Origin: Platycnemis pennipes
Lineage: Eukaryota; Arthropoda; Insecta; Odonata; Platycnemididae
Reading direction: 5' to 3'
NCBI GenBank assembly: GCA_933228895.1
Contig: OW121851.1
Coordinates: 110,133,271-110,197,270 of the forward strand
DNA length: 64,000 bases
Shown here piece by piece: positions 48,848 through 60,001 of this stretch. Below the pieces are notes generated by a model, which saw only the letters and a list, made by a program, of their open reading frames with translations, had not been told where the DNA came from and did not search any database. The position numbers and the translations under genes were made by a program. The stretch's first letter is position 1. Each line of letters opens with the position of its first letter.

Positions 48848-49400
48848 GGTCCTTTCTATAGTCACCCAAATGAGGTAGTTTGCAATATTTTTATTGCCAA
48901 ATCTAACAGAGTTTGTAAAATAAAGAGACCCGTATTTTTTTTTCAATCCGTCAATTAGTTCTCGAGTTACAAGCGACGGAAAACTGATATTTTTAACTCT
49001 TTCGGAAAAGTGGGCGTGCATGCGACCTCTTTCGTCATCCACTTCGTCCAATCACAACTGAGCCCGCAAAGCTACTTTGCCAAATCGCAATTGGGGAACA
49101 CACAGCTGACGCTGCCAATGCAAGCGGCTGCGACAGCATCTGTACGAGCAGACCTTCCGACACCCCCTCCATCCACTCCCTTCCCTTTCCCTAAAAGCAG
49201 TCAAGGACGGGAGGTGGATGACGTAAATGGTCTCAAAGCAGCTTATTCGGTGGGCGTCAACTTTTGCTTATTTTAATTTTTGATTTATGAGTGAATGGTT
49301 GTGGTTAGAAGATTAATTTTTTCACTAAAATTCATTTTTCGTTTCCATCTAACGATTTCGTGTACAAAATTGCGATTTCGGTTTTAAGTAAACGCCCCCA
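48848..49400 (-). repeat. Dispersed ~550 bp repeat, copy B (inverted)
   Basis: Inverse complement of 24347-24903 with scattered differences. The shared end is GGGGGCGTTTAC (minus strand, from 49400), comparable to GGGGTGTTTGCT at 24347. The other end is near 48848, where copy A carries a short extra segment. The plus frame 49010-49276 and minus frame 24453-24728 are the same strand of the repeat, but share little as protein, so it is probably noncoding. Confidence 0.65.
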
Positions 49401-50254
49401 TTCACATCAGATAGATATGGCGAAATAGAATCGGTTTCAATCAGTACTCTTCTGGTTGGAATTAAACATTTCATCGTGTTGACTACCGCCATTAGGTATG
49501 CAATATTGTGTGATACCATACATGGTTACTGTGTGGTTTTTGCAGACATGAAGCAAAGCAACTTAAGACAAAATGTCAGTGACTCTTCAGGAATGTCTGT
49601 GACTTCTTCTGTTGGTCTCTTCTCCATTTTACATGGTCTGTTGTTACTTACCAATTAAATTGTCTCTTTTATATTGTAGTGAATAATTTTATTTCGGTAC
49701 CGTTAAACTTAAATTTCTGTCGTTGAGTATTGCGAAACACATTTTTAGTAAAATATCATTTTATGCAATTTACTAGAAGAGGTTTGACATTTTTATCCGT
49801 ACTGTTTTTTTGTATGCAAATGGTTGGCTAGCTTGATATCCCATCGTTGCTCAGAATAAAAGAAAATGTTATTGTAATCCATTTCCGAATTCACCTGTTT
49901 GAATACTTACTTGGTTGAAATTGATGTGCATTTCTATTTAGTTTCATCCATTTTCTAGTTTAAAAAACGTAAACACAAATAACGTCCGTGTTATTTTTTT
50001 AGGATTGAGTTACTGAAATAATAGTGCGTATTACATTTAGGAAATCATGTTTAAGGTAGAAAGAAGCGATTTACGGAATGAGCATAATAATGACGATTTC
50101 TTGTCCGTTAATTTCATGAAAGTGGTGGAATGACTTCAAATCGGGAGTTCAGCAACGTAGTGAGGGATAATAATGGATTGCACATAATGAGGAACTGAGA
50201 CTTTTAGTTCTCCTGACTGCCTCATTGCATATATTTCTGGTATTTCTAATTTCG
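49401..50254. other. AT-rich noncoding stretch, nothing recognised
   Basis: No repeat match or credible ORF. Confidence 0.5.
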
Positions 50255-50530
50255 GCGAGGTGACCAGCAGCCAAAGTCACGTGTGCCATTTAGGGACGGT
50301 GTGTGATTATGAAAGGCAATAATATTTCAGGAAAAGAAAGAAGGGTAGAGGAAAATTCTGTGTCAGCATTACCCTATTGTTAAATAAAGTTTCCTAGTGG
50401 TTAACGCTTTCACGTCCCATCCGGCGGACGGGGTACTGACCTCGCAGCGCTCTTCACACCACAATAAAGTAGCGACCAGGATTCTGACGAAAAGTCTGCC
50501 ACAGTCGTCACTCAAACACGGGCACTTGGA
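50255..50530 (-). repeat. tRNA-derived SINE, partial copy
   Basis: On the minus strand: CCCCGTCCGCCGGATGGGAC (50430-50411), GTGAAAGCGTTAACCACTAG, then GGGTAATGCTGACACAG, TTTCCTCTACCCTTCTTTC and the end GGTCACCTCGCCG. The 5' head (CCCGTGTTTGAGTGACGACT) is only loosely tRNA-like. It lies next to the LINE 3' end at 50623. Confidence 0.6.
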
Positions 50531-50622
50531 GAGGAAGGACAGTGCTGTGGGCTAAAATCAATTAGGCCCTGCAAAATATCGATTTATCACTTTCCTTTTT
50601 TAGGTACAACCAACCAAAAATT

Positions 50623-51160
50623 AATATTATTATTATTGCAAAGTAGTCACAAGTCGACCATATGGTCGGGTGGTAACATAAATCGGTATGAGCCGAGTAA
50701 ATCCAAAAAAAACATCATACCATAAAAAATAAAGACTGCCAAAATACCTCAAAAAGACAATAAAAAGAATACCCCACAGTGCGGAAATCCTCACAGTACA
50801 ATAAAAAAATTCACAGTACCAAAAACAACCTTCACAATACAGTTTTATTTAACATCGTCATAAACACCCGAGTTTTATTTGTGACGGGATCCAATACTTC
50901 CTTGGGTAAACTATTCCAATCCCCTATCACCCGATGCAGGAAGGAATATTTCAATACGTTAGAGAGCTGCCTCGAAGGCTCTATCCTATGACTGTGGTCT
51001 TTGCTTGCCAGATAACTCGGTCTTTTCAGTCGTTCGGATATATCACTCCACGCGGGATCACCAACATATGCTTTATGCATGCATTTAAGCCGTGCTTTCC
51101 TCCTCCTCGATTCGAGTGATGTCCAGCCCAATACCTTCAACATCTCCGTTACGCTTCCTT
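50623..51160 (-). pseudogene. LINE (non-LTR retrotransposon) 3' fragment with C-terminal coding remnant
   Basis: A minus-strand open frame ends at 50832. Its last ~105 residues read like the end of a LINE polyprotein: LKVLGWTSLESRRRKARLKC, then MHKAY, and later KYSFLHRVIGDWNSLPKEV. An LGW..LE.RR.KARL motif followed by a W-N-x-L-P box is found downstream of the reverse transcriptase domain in CR1/Jockey-group LINEs. The first ~50 residues of the frame (to 51305) are not recognisable, so homology seems to start near 51155. A 3' UTR of ~200 bp follows, ending in an (ATT)n tail at 50623-50637. No reverse transcriptase motifs are present; this is a 5'-truncated dead copy. Confidence 0.75.
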
Positions 51161-51289
51161 CTCTTCCGTCATTACCTACGGAAAGTAGCTTCCGTGGATT
51201 ATCTCGTCGTATTGGACGCGGGTGTTCAATGCATGCATTCTTTTTCTTCATTACTACCTCATTCCTGAATGCGTTCTTCCAATCTCCTT

Positions 51290-51930
51290 CCCCCCACGTA
51301 ACCACCTTCGAATCTTATCACGCGCGGGGGCCATATCATGACTACGGCGTAAAAATGAGTGAAAGAAAGGGGAATGAGGCGTCCTCACAGCGCACGATGA
51401 CTCGTTTTGGATAGGAAACGATAAGGAGTGGAGTAATATCGTGGGAAAAAAAGGAAAAACTCCTATTTCAGGAATAAAAAAAGGAGGAAAAGTAGGGAAA
51501 GGAGGGAGAAAGGGTTGTGAGAGGTGACCAAAGGTTTCGGAGCGTGGGAAGCTAACAAAAGGTTACAGGGCCGACTCCGAGGGCTAAAAACAACAAAAGA
51601 TCTCCCAGCGCACTCTCCCGTGGAAACACTCCCACTCTTTTGGGGAAAGAGGGGTGGGTATGTGGGTGGAGATAAGAGGGGATGAAATGAGGCCAAAGTC
51701 CACTCTCTCTCTTCCTCTTTCACTCCCTTTCTCTCTACTCATTCTCCGCTCCTCTATTTTATCCTCCCTTTGTACACCCACCCTTGTTCTCACCCTCTCT
51801 CCTATTCTATCGAAATCCTCATCCTCGTCCGAAATCCGCAGTTCTTTTCCTTCGAAAACAGGACCGTGGTACTCTAAAAAAAAAGCCACTCGGATTCGGT
51901 GTGGGGGAGGATTGGGTTGAGAAAGCTTGC
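51290..51930. promoter_or_regulatory. GC-moderate island with purine-to-pyrimidine switch
   Basis: Plus strand is A/G-rich from 51440 to about 51690 and C/T-rich from 51700 to 51830 (CACTCTCTCTCTTCCTC type runs). Frames across it are low-complexity. Candidate regulatory block by composition. Confidence 0.25.
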
Positions 51931-54029
51931 TGCATTCGATCATGATGTGAACCCTCTAATGCGTTCGGTTAGTTTATTCTGCAGATTCGGCCAATTTTAT
52001 TTTTCGAAATTTCAGCTCACTGGGGCAAAAATGAAATCTGATCGTTCTCATTGACACGCGTTCTAGAACTCACCTTTGATGTCTCGATTTAAAATATATC
52101 GATTCCCTGTAGGTGTTTCGAAATTTTTATTAATAAAATGAAAATATGATAATCATCACTAATTTCCCCAAAATATTATTCTGCAGGACGAATTTCAACC
52201 TTTACGAAACTACTGAGTGGCGGTATCAATCGTTCATGAGAGGAAATTGGGCTATCAGACATTCTGGCCTACCATTTTGCTGGCCCCAATTGTAAGATCA
52301 GTTTCTAGATTTGAATATTGTTTTACCTGTATGCCTAGCCTCTTTTGATTGTGTAGAAAACAATATTACGTTCACTGCTTCTTTTTTAGGAAAGGCATTA
52401 AAATGTGGACTCTCTTGGCTCCTTATGATGTGTGTAACTCCGACGCCGAAGTCAACTTCACTTTGATATAGTTCCAACTCCTGCCGATTGCTATTCTATC
52501 TTCAATGGTGCTATTGGCGTAACTTGTCGATGGCCTTCTTCTAGCAATTACTAATACAATATTTGAACACACATGCCTTTATCTAGGAAAAGGTTGGTAG
52601 AAGATATTCGTGGCTAGACACACGTGGGTAACCTTGATTGGGCAGAATAAGTGGAGATGCGAAAGAATGAGAAATGTGTGGGTAACATTTTGTAAGTCGA
52701 AGACGTTGATTCCATAAACCAGGAGGAGCCAACAAGATGGGAAATAGCTATCTCAATGTTAAGATTGAATAAATGCATTTATGCCTTTTTATATGGTTCC
52801 TGTGACACTCATTTAGTTCCTTAACTATGATAAAAAGTAGTCATAATATGACACCTGCACTCGTAGATTCATTGCTGCAAAATTACATACTTTCTGGTAG
52901 ATATTGCTCAGGTATACATTTCGATTGGTCTAACTTTTGGTAAGAAGATGAGCAAAGGTTTTAACTTCGATGTGGGTATGGGTGAGTATTTGGCGGTGGC
53001 TATTGCGACGGAGAGAAAGGCAAATGAAGGAAAATGTGATTGGAAATGAAGTATGATAATGTATGAGGGAAGGAAGATTACCAGATATTTTCAGGAAAGC
53101 AGATAATGCAGATTAAGCATGTTTTGGAAAGTAATAGAAGCTTGATGAGGGCCATAATAATAAATATTAGGTTAGCAAAAAAGAGGTAAGGCAAGAATAG
53201 ATATTTTGTAGTGCATGAAGCCTGGTAGTACGTAATGAATGTAGTTCACGGGGAATTTAATACAGGAATCATGGGTTGGTTATGAATGAAGGGAGAGACA
53301 AGATACATATGTTGGGAAAACCAACAGAAGCTTAAATAAACGAAAGGTTAATAGTCCTGGTACATTTCTAAAGATGTAGCAGAGGGTTAAGCAAATCGCC
53401 CGCACATCCAGTTTAGTGGGGATATTTCAATACAATTAAAAATCCCGGTAGTTAGCCTTCCTTAAATTTTCATTTCAGATCATTCTTCTGATATACTTTC
53501 GATTTAAGCACGTGTAGATAGATACGTATGAAACATATGAAAAAACTCTGTCGACCTAGAAATTGTGCGATATGAAGCTCAACTTGTGTTGCACGAAGTC
53601 ATAATCCATAAACTTCGTCCTTTTTTTCGCTACACTTATTTAGCTCACATTTTTATGGAATTTGTATCCAAAACTAAGCAAGAAAAAAACAAATTTGTGC
53701 ATAACTTTTTTAAATACTCAGTCGTAAAAAAAATATTTTTTTGAAATTTGTAACTGCCAAAATTTTTCAAAATTGAAAAGACTCAATTATGAATTAGATA
53801 TCACCTTGCATGGTATGGCATAAACAGGACGAAGATAGCCAAATAGGGAGAAATCGTGAATGAGGACTGTATTAAAAGTTATCGTGAATGTCTAGTACAG
53901 GTAGTGTCATTAGGTACTTTTGTCATAAGTTATTTATACTGATCTCTGACTTTCTCCTGGAACATTTTGTGAGTGAGAAGACATTGATTTCTAGGTCGTA
54001 AAGGACGTGAAATAGAGGAACTACGTTAG
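51931..54029. other. Noncoding stretch, possibly worn LINE sequence in part
   Basis: 52600-53400 is purine-rich on the plus strand and lies upstream of the LINE C-terminal fossil at 54030, so it may be the eroded body of that LINE. I cannot read any reverse transcriptase motif, so this is inference. Confidence 0.3.
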
Positions 54030-54115
54030 TATGAAGAGGTTGGCCGATAGAAGAATCGAGTGGAGGGCTGTGTCAAACCAATCCTAGGATTGTTGACCCT
54101 TGATGATGATACGAT
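54030..54115 (+). pseudogene. LINE C-terminal coding fossil, best copy
   Basis: From the ATG at 54031 the frame reads MKRLADRRIEWRAVSNQS, then a TAG stop. The ensuing GATTGTTGACCC and GATGATGAT are the 3' end and short tail. A terminal RLA.RR..WR....NQS-stop peptide followed within a few bases by a short tandem tail occurs in many arthropod LINEs. The copies at 5.5 and 14.3 kb are worn relatives. The LINE clade is not assigned. Confidence 0.6.
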
Positions 54116-54229
54116 CATAAATGATGATTTAAGGAAGGTGAATCATTTATGTAGATCCGCCTCTTCTTTTACTGCAGATGTGAACTAAGGTGAAAACGAC
54201 GGTTGGTCTTCATTCAGAGAAGCACGCGT

Positions 54230-55130
54230 ATTCAAGAGTTATTTTCCATTGATACAGGGGCATTGCATCCGTAACCCACATTCGCACTGCCCGGAGGGGT
54301 CACCAGCGGAGCGATTATCCTCCTCCCTACCGCAGCTCTCCCTGTGTTGAGCCAGTCGTCTTCATCCCACCGTAAATTAACCTCAGCCCCGCCGCGGGCA
54401 CAGCCTCGGAGTTTCATTAGCGAGCACGGGACTTGTAATTGCCCCAGTCGCACCTTCCTACTCGCCGATCGGCGCCGTTCCTATTTATTCCCCCAAAAAA
54501 CCCTGAATGCTACCGACTCCGAAACACACAAATAGGGAGGCGGAAAATGGACGGAGATGGGGGTAGGGGATGCCTTCTTCAGAACCCTTTTGCAGCTTTT
54601 TCCCGTGTATCTATCTGTTCGCTCCATACCTTCTTCGTTCCTTTCCCCCTCTCTCTTTACTTCATACCGGAACTCTCGGTGTTAATTAGTGAAGGCCATC
54701 TTCGGACAAGGGATGCGGTATTTCTCCACGTGCTCTCACCCTTAACGACAAAAAAAATCCTTTTTATCCTTTTCACTCACTTCCCTTTCACCCCATCATG
54801 CACCTCTTTCCTTCCTTCGTTCCCCCCCCCCCCACCTTTCGTTTATCCCTCCCTCAACCTTCCCCTCTTCCCGTCCCGTCCTCCCTTCCCTGGGTCCATA
54901 TAGACCCCTCTTGGCTTCGGTCGAAAAATGTTCCCTTTAATGGAAAGGGGGCGTGAGTTCGGTAAGGGAACGGGAGGAAGGGTCCCGGAAGGGCACCAGT
55001 ATGCCATCCCCCGCCCCCCCCCCCCCCTCACCATTCTCCCGCCTGTCGCGTCCCAGAGTAAATTTCCCTGGTAAGAAGATTCCGGCAATATTTCAAAGGA
55101 TTTTTTCCTGTTGAGGTGTGATGGCCCAGG
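54230..55130. promoter_or_regulatory. GC-rich island, candidate enhancer
   Basis: 54240-54540 is unique, CpG-bearing sequence with homeodomain-type cores (GTAAATTAACC, TTTCATTAGCGAG, CTTGTAATTGCC). 54600-54890 is pyrimidine-rich with a 12-C run (54822-54833). A second C run of 14 lies at 55014-55027. The opposed frames of 73-154 codons are low-complexity. Function is inferred from composition and motifs only. Confidence 0.3.
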
Positions 55131-55521
55131 CATTCCTTCGCCTGAATCATCCCGCGTTCATGTGTTCCATATATGAAAAATGCAAAACGGTTAAATTTCT
55201 GAAGTACGTGAACTTCATATGGGTGTTGTGTTCGGTGACGTGATATTCTAGGTGTGATTTACCGCGATCTATCAAAGATGTTTTTCCCATTATGGAGCTA
55301 GAGTGCTACCGGAAGGGATACGAAAAATGTGTATCCGTCGACAATGTGGCTTTTTAAAACATAATGGAATGCTCCCGCTCGCTTTTTGGTTCTAAAACTT
55401 TGAATCTAATAACGCGCGTTGAAATTGCAGCGTTATGTTGGAATCTATGGAATGGCGTTTCCGATGACATGAGAATACTATGAAAACACTTAAATATGTA
55501 GGATGTTATTTAGTTTTTATA
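55131..55521. other. Noncoding stretch, nothing recognised
   Basis: No repeat match or credible ORF. Confidence 0.45.
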
Positions 55522-56084
55522 TAGATAGATATATTTATTTGTTCCAGGAAATTATTGTCCCTTGAAACATATACATAAAAACGTTTACATAGTTTCATTA
55601 CAACATCAACAGGGTATTTTTAATATTAGAAATGAGTAGCTGTCTAAGCATCGACAATCTTAGAAATCTTAGCAATCAATACAAGGCGTCAATGATTGAA
55701 CTATAATTTTATAATCCAACCAATTTAACAATGAATAGTATAGTACCGACAAATATAATAGTACCGACAAAAACTTAATAGCACATACATTTACTTATTG
55801 TGTTTATACATGCATTAATTATTTTATTTACATTGCATAAGATGTGAGTGCAACCGCTTTTTAAACATATAAATATTTTCGGAAGACCTTATCCCATCAG
55901 GTAGTGAATTCCAAAACCTACAAGATGTTACATGAAAAGAATTGCCGAACATATTTGTGCGGAAATTTGGTATTAATAATACCTCAGTATTGTGTGTCAG
56001 CCGTTTATGCGTGTTAGCTTTAAAGATAACTTTTTCAAACAAGTAACTTGGACACTCCGTTTTAATTAGCGTGTACATTAACAC
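55522..56084 (-). pseudogene. LINE 3' fragment with C-terminal coding remnant and TATC tail
   Basis: An 86-codon minus frame (56084-55824) contains THKRLTHNTEVLLIPNFRTN, then SCRFWNSLPDGIRSSEN and FKKRL. This is the end of a LINE protein: an R.T...F pattern, a W-N-S-L-P box (residues 58-62) and a final FKKRLHSHL helix. A ~300 bp 3' UTR follows and ends with AACAAATAAATATATC and TATC repeats at 55522. The same UTR end occurs at 15411-15545. It lacks reverse transcriptase and endonuclease domains and is 5'-truncated. Confidence 0.75.
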
Positions 56085-56479
56085 ATTTATTTGATATTCT
56101 CGTCTCTTTTCTTCAACTACCTGAGTGAGTCATAATATGGTGTAACCTGTTTATCATAAGGAGTATTGAATATCAATCTTATTCCACAGTTTTGTGACCT
56201 CTGAAGTATAGAGACAATGAGACATAGAGAATATAGAGACAATGAAGAAACAAAAAAGAAATCACTCTTCGTCTTGCTTCGTTACATAAATTTACCTAAA
56301 CCTTATCACTTTTTTTTTATATTTTTGAGTTTTTACTGAGCTAATGTTCACCGGAAAAGAAATTTTATATGCCTAATGGCCAATTAATATTATTTTAATT
56401 AGCGAATGGCCATCCCCCATCCTGAAAATTCTAAACTGAACCTTTACTCACCTTCCACTTATTATTTTTTGTGCTACAT
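56085..56479. other. Noncoding stretch
   Basis: Small direct duplication ATAGAGACAATGA at about 56208 and 56233. Nothing else. Confidence 0.45.
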
Positions 56480-56720
56480 GGTGTGGGCTGGCCTATATAG
56501 TAGAGGGTTCCTACAAGCGCACGTGTCACGAAAAGTGACCGTGTCATTGAAACGATACCACGAAGCGCGATTAATTCAAATATCGTCTCATTCAATTAAT
56601 TATTATCCCCTTCACCTTGCGCGTGGTGATATCCTCCCGTTTAATTTCTTCACACGCGAAGCGGACGACGCCTACTCTAATTGCATCTGCGATTTTCAAG
56701 ACATTACTTGACATTTGCCT
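56480..56720. promoter_or_regulatory. Candidate regulatory block with homeodomain-type sites
   Basis: Unique sequence with CpG-bearing blocks (GCGCACGTGTCACG, ACACGCGAAGCGGACGACG) and clustered AT cores (GCGATTAATTC, CAATTAATTATT, CTCTAATTGC). An E-box (CACGTG) is present near 56521. Overlapping short frames are not coding. Weak, motif-based inference. Confidence 0.2.
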
Positions 56721-57860
56721 TTCTCTCTCCACATGTCTTCATCTCATTTCTCATGAGAATACAGTGTTCTGTTTTTCTATGGGTCGCAACATTATCTGCA
56801 GCCTTGGCACATTCAGTCACTTATCTAATTGCCGCAAAGTTTAACGAAAACATACGCTGTAGCTTCTTTCAATTATAAATTATATTTCACGCTGAACAAA
56901 CGACCTCAGGCATCGATAATCGTTCCTTTTTTAATCAATAAGTTTTGAATGGCCATCTGTGGGAATTGGATTCTGACTTTTCATTATTTTAGAAGCTGAA
57001 GAATAATCAAGGAAAGTGCTATTTCATTATAGAGCATAGTAAAATGTATGTAGCAATGTAGTGGCAGAGAAAGGCAGGTTTTTTCCTTATATGCGTACGA
57101 TATTTTCCGCTTTTAACCTTTTATTTTATTCTCATTGTATGTTTTAATCATTTTTTTACGAAATGCCTGTGTGTTTGTGAAGCCAGTTTTTTTAAAGCCG
57201 AGTTTTCTTGCAGCAAAATTATAATTATTCCAAATAGGAAACTGTTTCAGAAAGCATGAGTCAATTGCAATCTTGCCTAATGTTAGTTTATATAACTCAT
57301 AAATCAAAATGGCAGCAGTCATCCAAAGCGATTTAATTTGTCTTTCGTCATGTTACCAAGGTTCAAGTTTCTCATACATTCTGCAAAAATGTGAAATGTA
57401 TTTGTTTAATTATAATAACAAATATAAATTAAATATTTCAAAAAATTAAAGCTTGAAAAAATATTTCCGCGGCATTTTCAGACTTTTTTTTGCTCTTCAC
57501 AGGATATTTTAGTGGTAAATTGGCACATGTACTTCAATCCTTAATCTTTTCCCTGAGGCTTTCCTTTTCTGAACTAAAGTGGCTGAGGGAAATCTTTCTT
57601 ATAGTTTTGTGTTTCACTCCTGTCTTAATATACTCCAGTTTTAATGAATCACATTATGAATAGCAATCTAAAATGATTCGGATAGTCCAATTTATAACAT
57701 TTATCATTGCCGTCATTCGTTCCACCACAACGTAGACGCTACTGGAAATGAACGCAATATCTTCGATAGATACATATGTATATGTTTTCTTCTTCCCCCT
57801 TCGTGACACTCCTATAGTAGTGACAGAGTGTTCCCTACTTCTGTGTTTAATGACACTGAT
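56721..57860. other. AT-rich noncoding stretch
   Basis: The 69-codon minus frame 57113-57322 (Lys/Asn-rich) reads smoothly but matches nothing I recognise. No repeat match. Confidence 0.4.
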
Positions 57861-57957
57861 AACTTATAGAATAATGAAAGATCCGGCGCTTTCCTGGCGT
57901 ACCTGCTGCGTGAATATTTCTCGGGTCCTCCACCGGGTAAACGCTACCGTGTCCGCT

Positions 57958-57992
57958 GACGTTCCGATTCCCGACTCGGTCATCGTCTTCAG
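57958..57992 (-). ncRNA. Hammerhead-like motif, left arm, GAAA box altered
   Basis: Minus strand: CTGAAGA, stem II region CGAT...AATC, then GGAAC in place of GAAAC, then GTC. The change in the GAAA box should cripple cleavage. Confidence 0.4.
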
Positions 57993-58051
57993 GGCTTCTG
58001 AATGAAGCCTATTCAGGTTTTTCAGGCCTGAATGCGCCCTATTCAGAAGAT

Positions 58052-58086
58052 CTGAAGACGATGACCGAGTCGGGAATCGAAACGTC
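58052..58086 (+). ncRNA. Hammerhead-ribozyme-like motif, right arm
   Basis: CTGAAGA, a stem II closed by (C)GAT and ATC around a longer loop, GAAA, a minimal C-G stem III and GUC, in the order required for a type I hammerhead. Stem I pairing is weak because the foldback junction replaces the upstream side. Activity unproven. Confidence 0.45.
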
Positions 58087-58152
58087 GGTGAACACGAATG
58101 GCTTAACCCGGTGGAGAACCCGAGAAACCTTAATACAACTTATAGAATAATG

Positions 58153-58881
58153 CCTTCAAAATATGGCAGCGTTTGGCAAAGGGCACGAAATATTTTATGA
58201 GGATAAGTAATTATCCAAACGGGCGGCAGAATTTTTGACGAAGCTGTTAAAAAAATATTATAGGCAGTAAGTACGTGTCCTGTAAGTCATAGAGGAGTCT
58301 AGGTTGACTTGAACTCCAAATTTATACTTTTTCTCTAGATACGTCATCACTCTTCATGAGGGAATAATTTTTGTCAGATTTGTCAGGAAGCAAAGGATAC
58401 TGATTATACGCGAATTGGGAACAGTTAAACCTTTTTGGCCGTATAGAACGATTGATATAATAGCTGATAAAATGCTTTCAATCGGAAAAGTTCCTTCTGC
58501 TGAAATGGCGTCTGTCAGCTTCCACTATGTACGATCTAAATTAAAGCCAGTACTCCAACCATACCCTGAAGTTTGTGAAATAATTCATTTGAAACAATTT
58601 TTATAAATCTGTTGGTCATATGGCACCCTAACTCCACAAAATGGGGATGATGTCAAAATTTGCTTTTCCTTTAACCTTACTGTATGTAAAAGTAATATCA
58701 TCCTTGTTTCGTACCCAAGGTATTGCATAATAGTTTCTTAATATGTATTACTCTAATATGGACGTGAATAAGTACTTTATTTAGTTACTAAAACAATGCT
58801 TTTAATGTGCTTTATTGTTAAGCCTGATTCGCGCGGTTTAACTTTACAAAAACCCAAGTCTTTAATTGAGAGAAACACTAC
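58153..58881. other. Noncoding stretch, nothing recognised
   Basis: No repeat match. The 63-codon frame at 58415 is not recognisable. Confidence 0.45.
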
Positions 58882-58975
58882 ACTGGTGACCTACGTGGGA
58901 TTCAAACCTGTTATCTGTGTTTTTTCAGGCCAGTACCTTGCATATCTGATTACCGCAAAGCATGAATACAATCTT
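58882..58975 (-). repeat. tRNA-like segment, weak
   Basis: A minus-strand B box AGGTTTGAATCC (58909-58898) is clear. The A-box side (GGTAATCAGATATGCAAGG, upstream on the minus strand) is poor. Probably a worn SINE head. Confidence 0.35.
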
Positions 58976-59159
58976 AGATTTTACCTCGTCACCTAACCTG
59001 CTAATTTCATTTCTTCCTGCATTTAATAGGTGTCGATTTCAATTAGTAACTACTCATGCTATTGCATGTGACGACAGGTGAGTCATGGAGTTAAATTTTG
59101 TCCTCCTTCACCTCATGAAAGCAATTGAGACAGGCAAGGTAAACATGGCAATTGGTGGC

Positions 59160-59640
59160 AAAGACGCTTTTAATGAGAGGGAGCTCGAATCGCGAAATAT
59201 TGGACCCCGCGAGGTCCCGTTCCTATCGGGAGACGGCTTATTCACGAAGAAAGCAAACAGTTATAACCTGAGGATATGCACGCCTCGCCCTCGACCGCGA
59301 CGTGCCTTCGCCCGGCATTTAATTTTAACCGGGGGAAACTTCCACTTGCATCGCCCCCCTCCAGGGGGGAGGGTGAGGAGGGGTTTGAGAGAGGCGGAGA
59401 TATATCCCTCTGTCATCAATTCCCGGCAAACACGCGAGAGCGGAGGGCGCCGTGAAATCTCGTGGATCGAAATGCAGTTCAGATACGCGGCGAGGCACAC
59501 GAGGTTGACTCTCTCTCCCTCTCTCTCTCGTGTCAGTGCTTGCGAGTGTGCAGGGTGAGGGGGGATTTGGAGCTCGAGGGCTTTCCAAGCAGCAGCCTGT
59601 ATTGGAAACTGACGCCGGTGAGGTTCTGTCTTAACTGAAC
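59160..59640. promoter_or_regulatory. GC-rich, CpG-bearing island
   Basis: Contains CCCCGCGAGGTCCCG, CGCCTCGCCCTCGACCGCGA, a G-rich purine run (59364-59400) and a CTCTCTCCCTCTCTCTCTCG run (59511-59530). The 157-codon plus frame 59085-59558 is Arg/Pro-rich with no domain and is likely compositional. CpG density plus GAGA-type repeats make it a candidate promoter or enhancer. Confidence 0.3.
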
Positions 59641-60001
59641 TTAGGAGCCGAGAACAGTGCCTCCTCCACTGATAGAATCAGACTATACCGCTGTTGAGTT
59701 CAGAGGAAAATGCTTTTCTCGCTTCTACATCTTACGTCGCAAAGCATCTATTTCAAGTTCAAAATTGTATACCTACAGATTCTTCTCGGTACGGATAAAA
59801 GCGATGCACCGATAATTTTCACCGTGACGCTGAAAAGTAATATCATATTTGCAGGTAGAGCTATTTGCAAGATTAGGTAGGATTGATTGATTGATTGTAT
59901 GGTCCTTGCTAATAAATTGGCGGCTGCCAATATAATTTTACAAAGAATTTTTCTTCTTCATATCTTGACTGCCATTCCGCACGTAAAGCATCTAGTTCAC
60001 C

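Larger units (their letters stand above)
57861..58152. mobile_element. Foldback Penelope-like element with 16 bp target duplication
   Basis: AACTTATAGAATAATG occurs at 57861-57876 and exactly again at 58137-58152. Between them is a 260 bp insert whose halves are inverted copies: the right arm reads CGATGACCGAGTCGGGAATC, GAAACGTCGG, and AACCCGGTGGAGAACCCGAG; the left arm reads the same on the minus strand with differences. A palindrome-rich centre (57993-58050) joins them. PLEs make variable 10-15 bp-class duplications and often insert as inverted partial dimers. There is no protein. Confidence 0.75.

Noticed and set aside
54439..54903. 154-codon plus-strand frame
   Set aside because: Phe/Pro/Ser-rich product of a pyrimidine tract; no domain.
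57113..57322. 69-codon Lys/Asn-rich minus frame
   Set aside because: Reads smoothly but has no recognisable domain and lies in AT-rich DNA where such frames are common.
59085..59558. 157-codon plus-strand frame
   Set aside because: Arg/Pro-rich through the CpG island, no domain, and no splice or start context.
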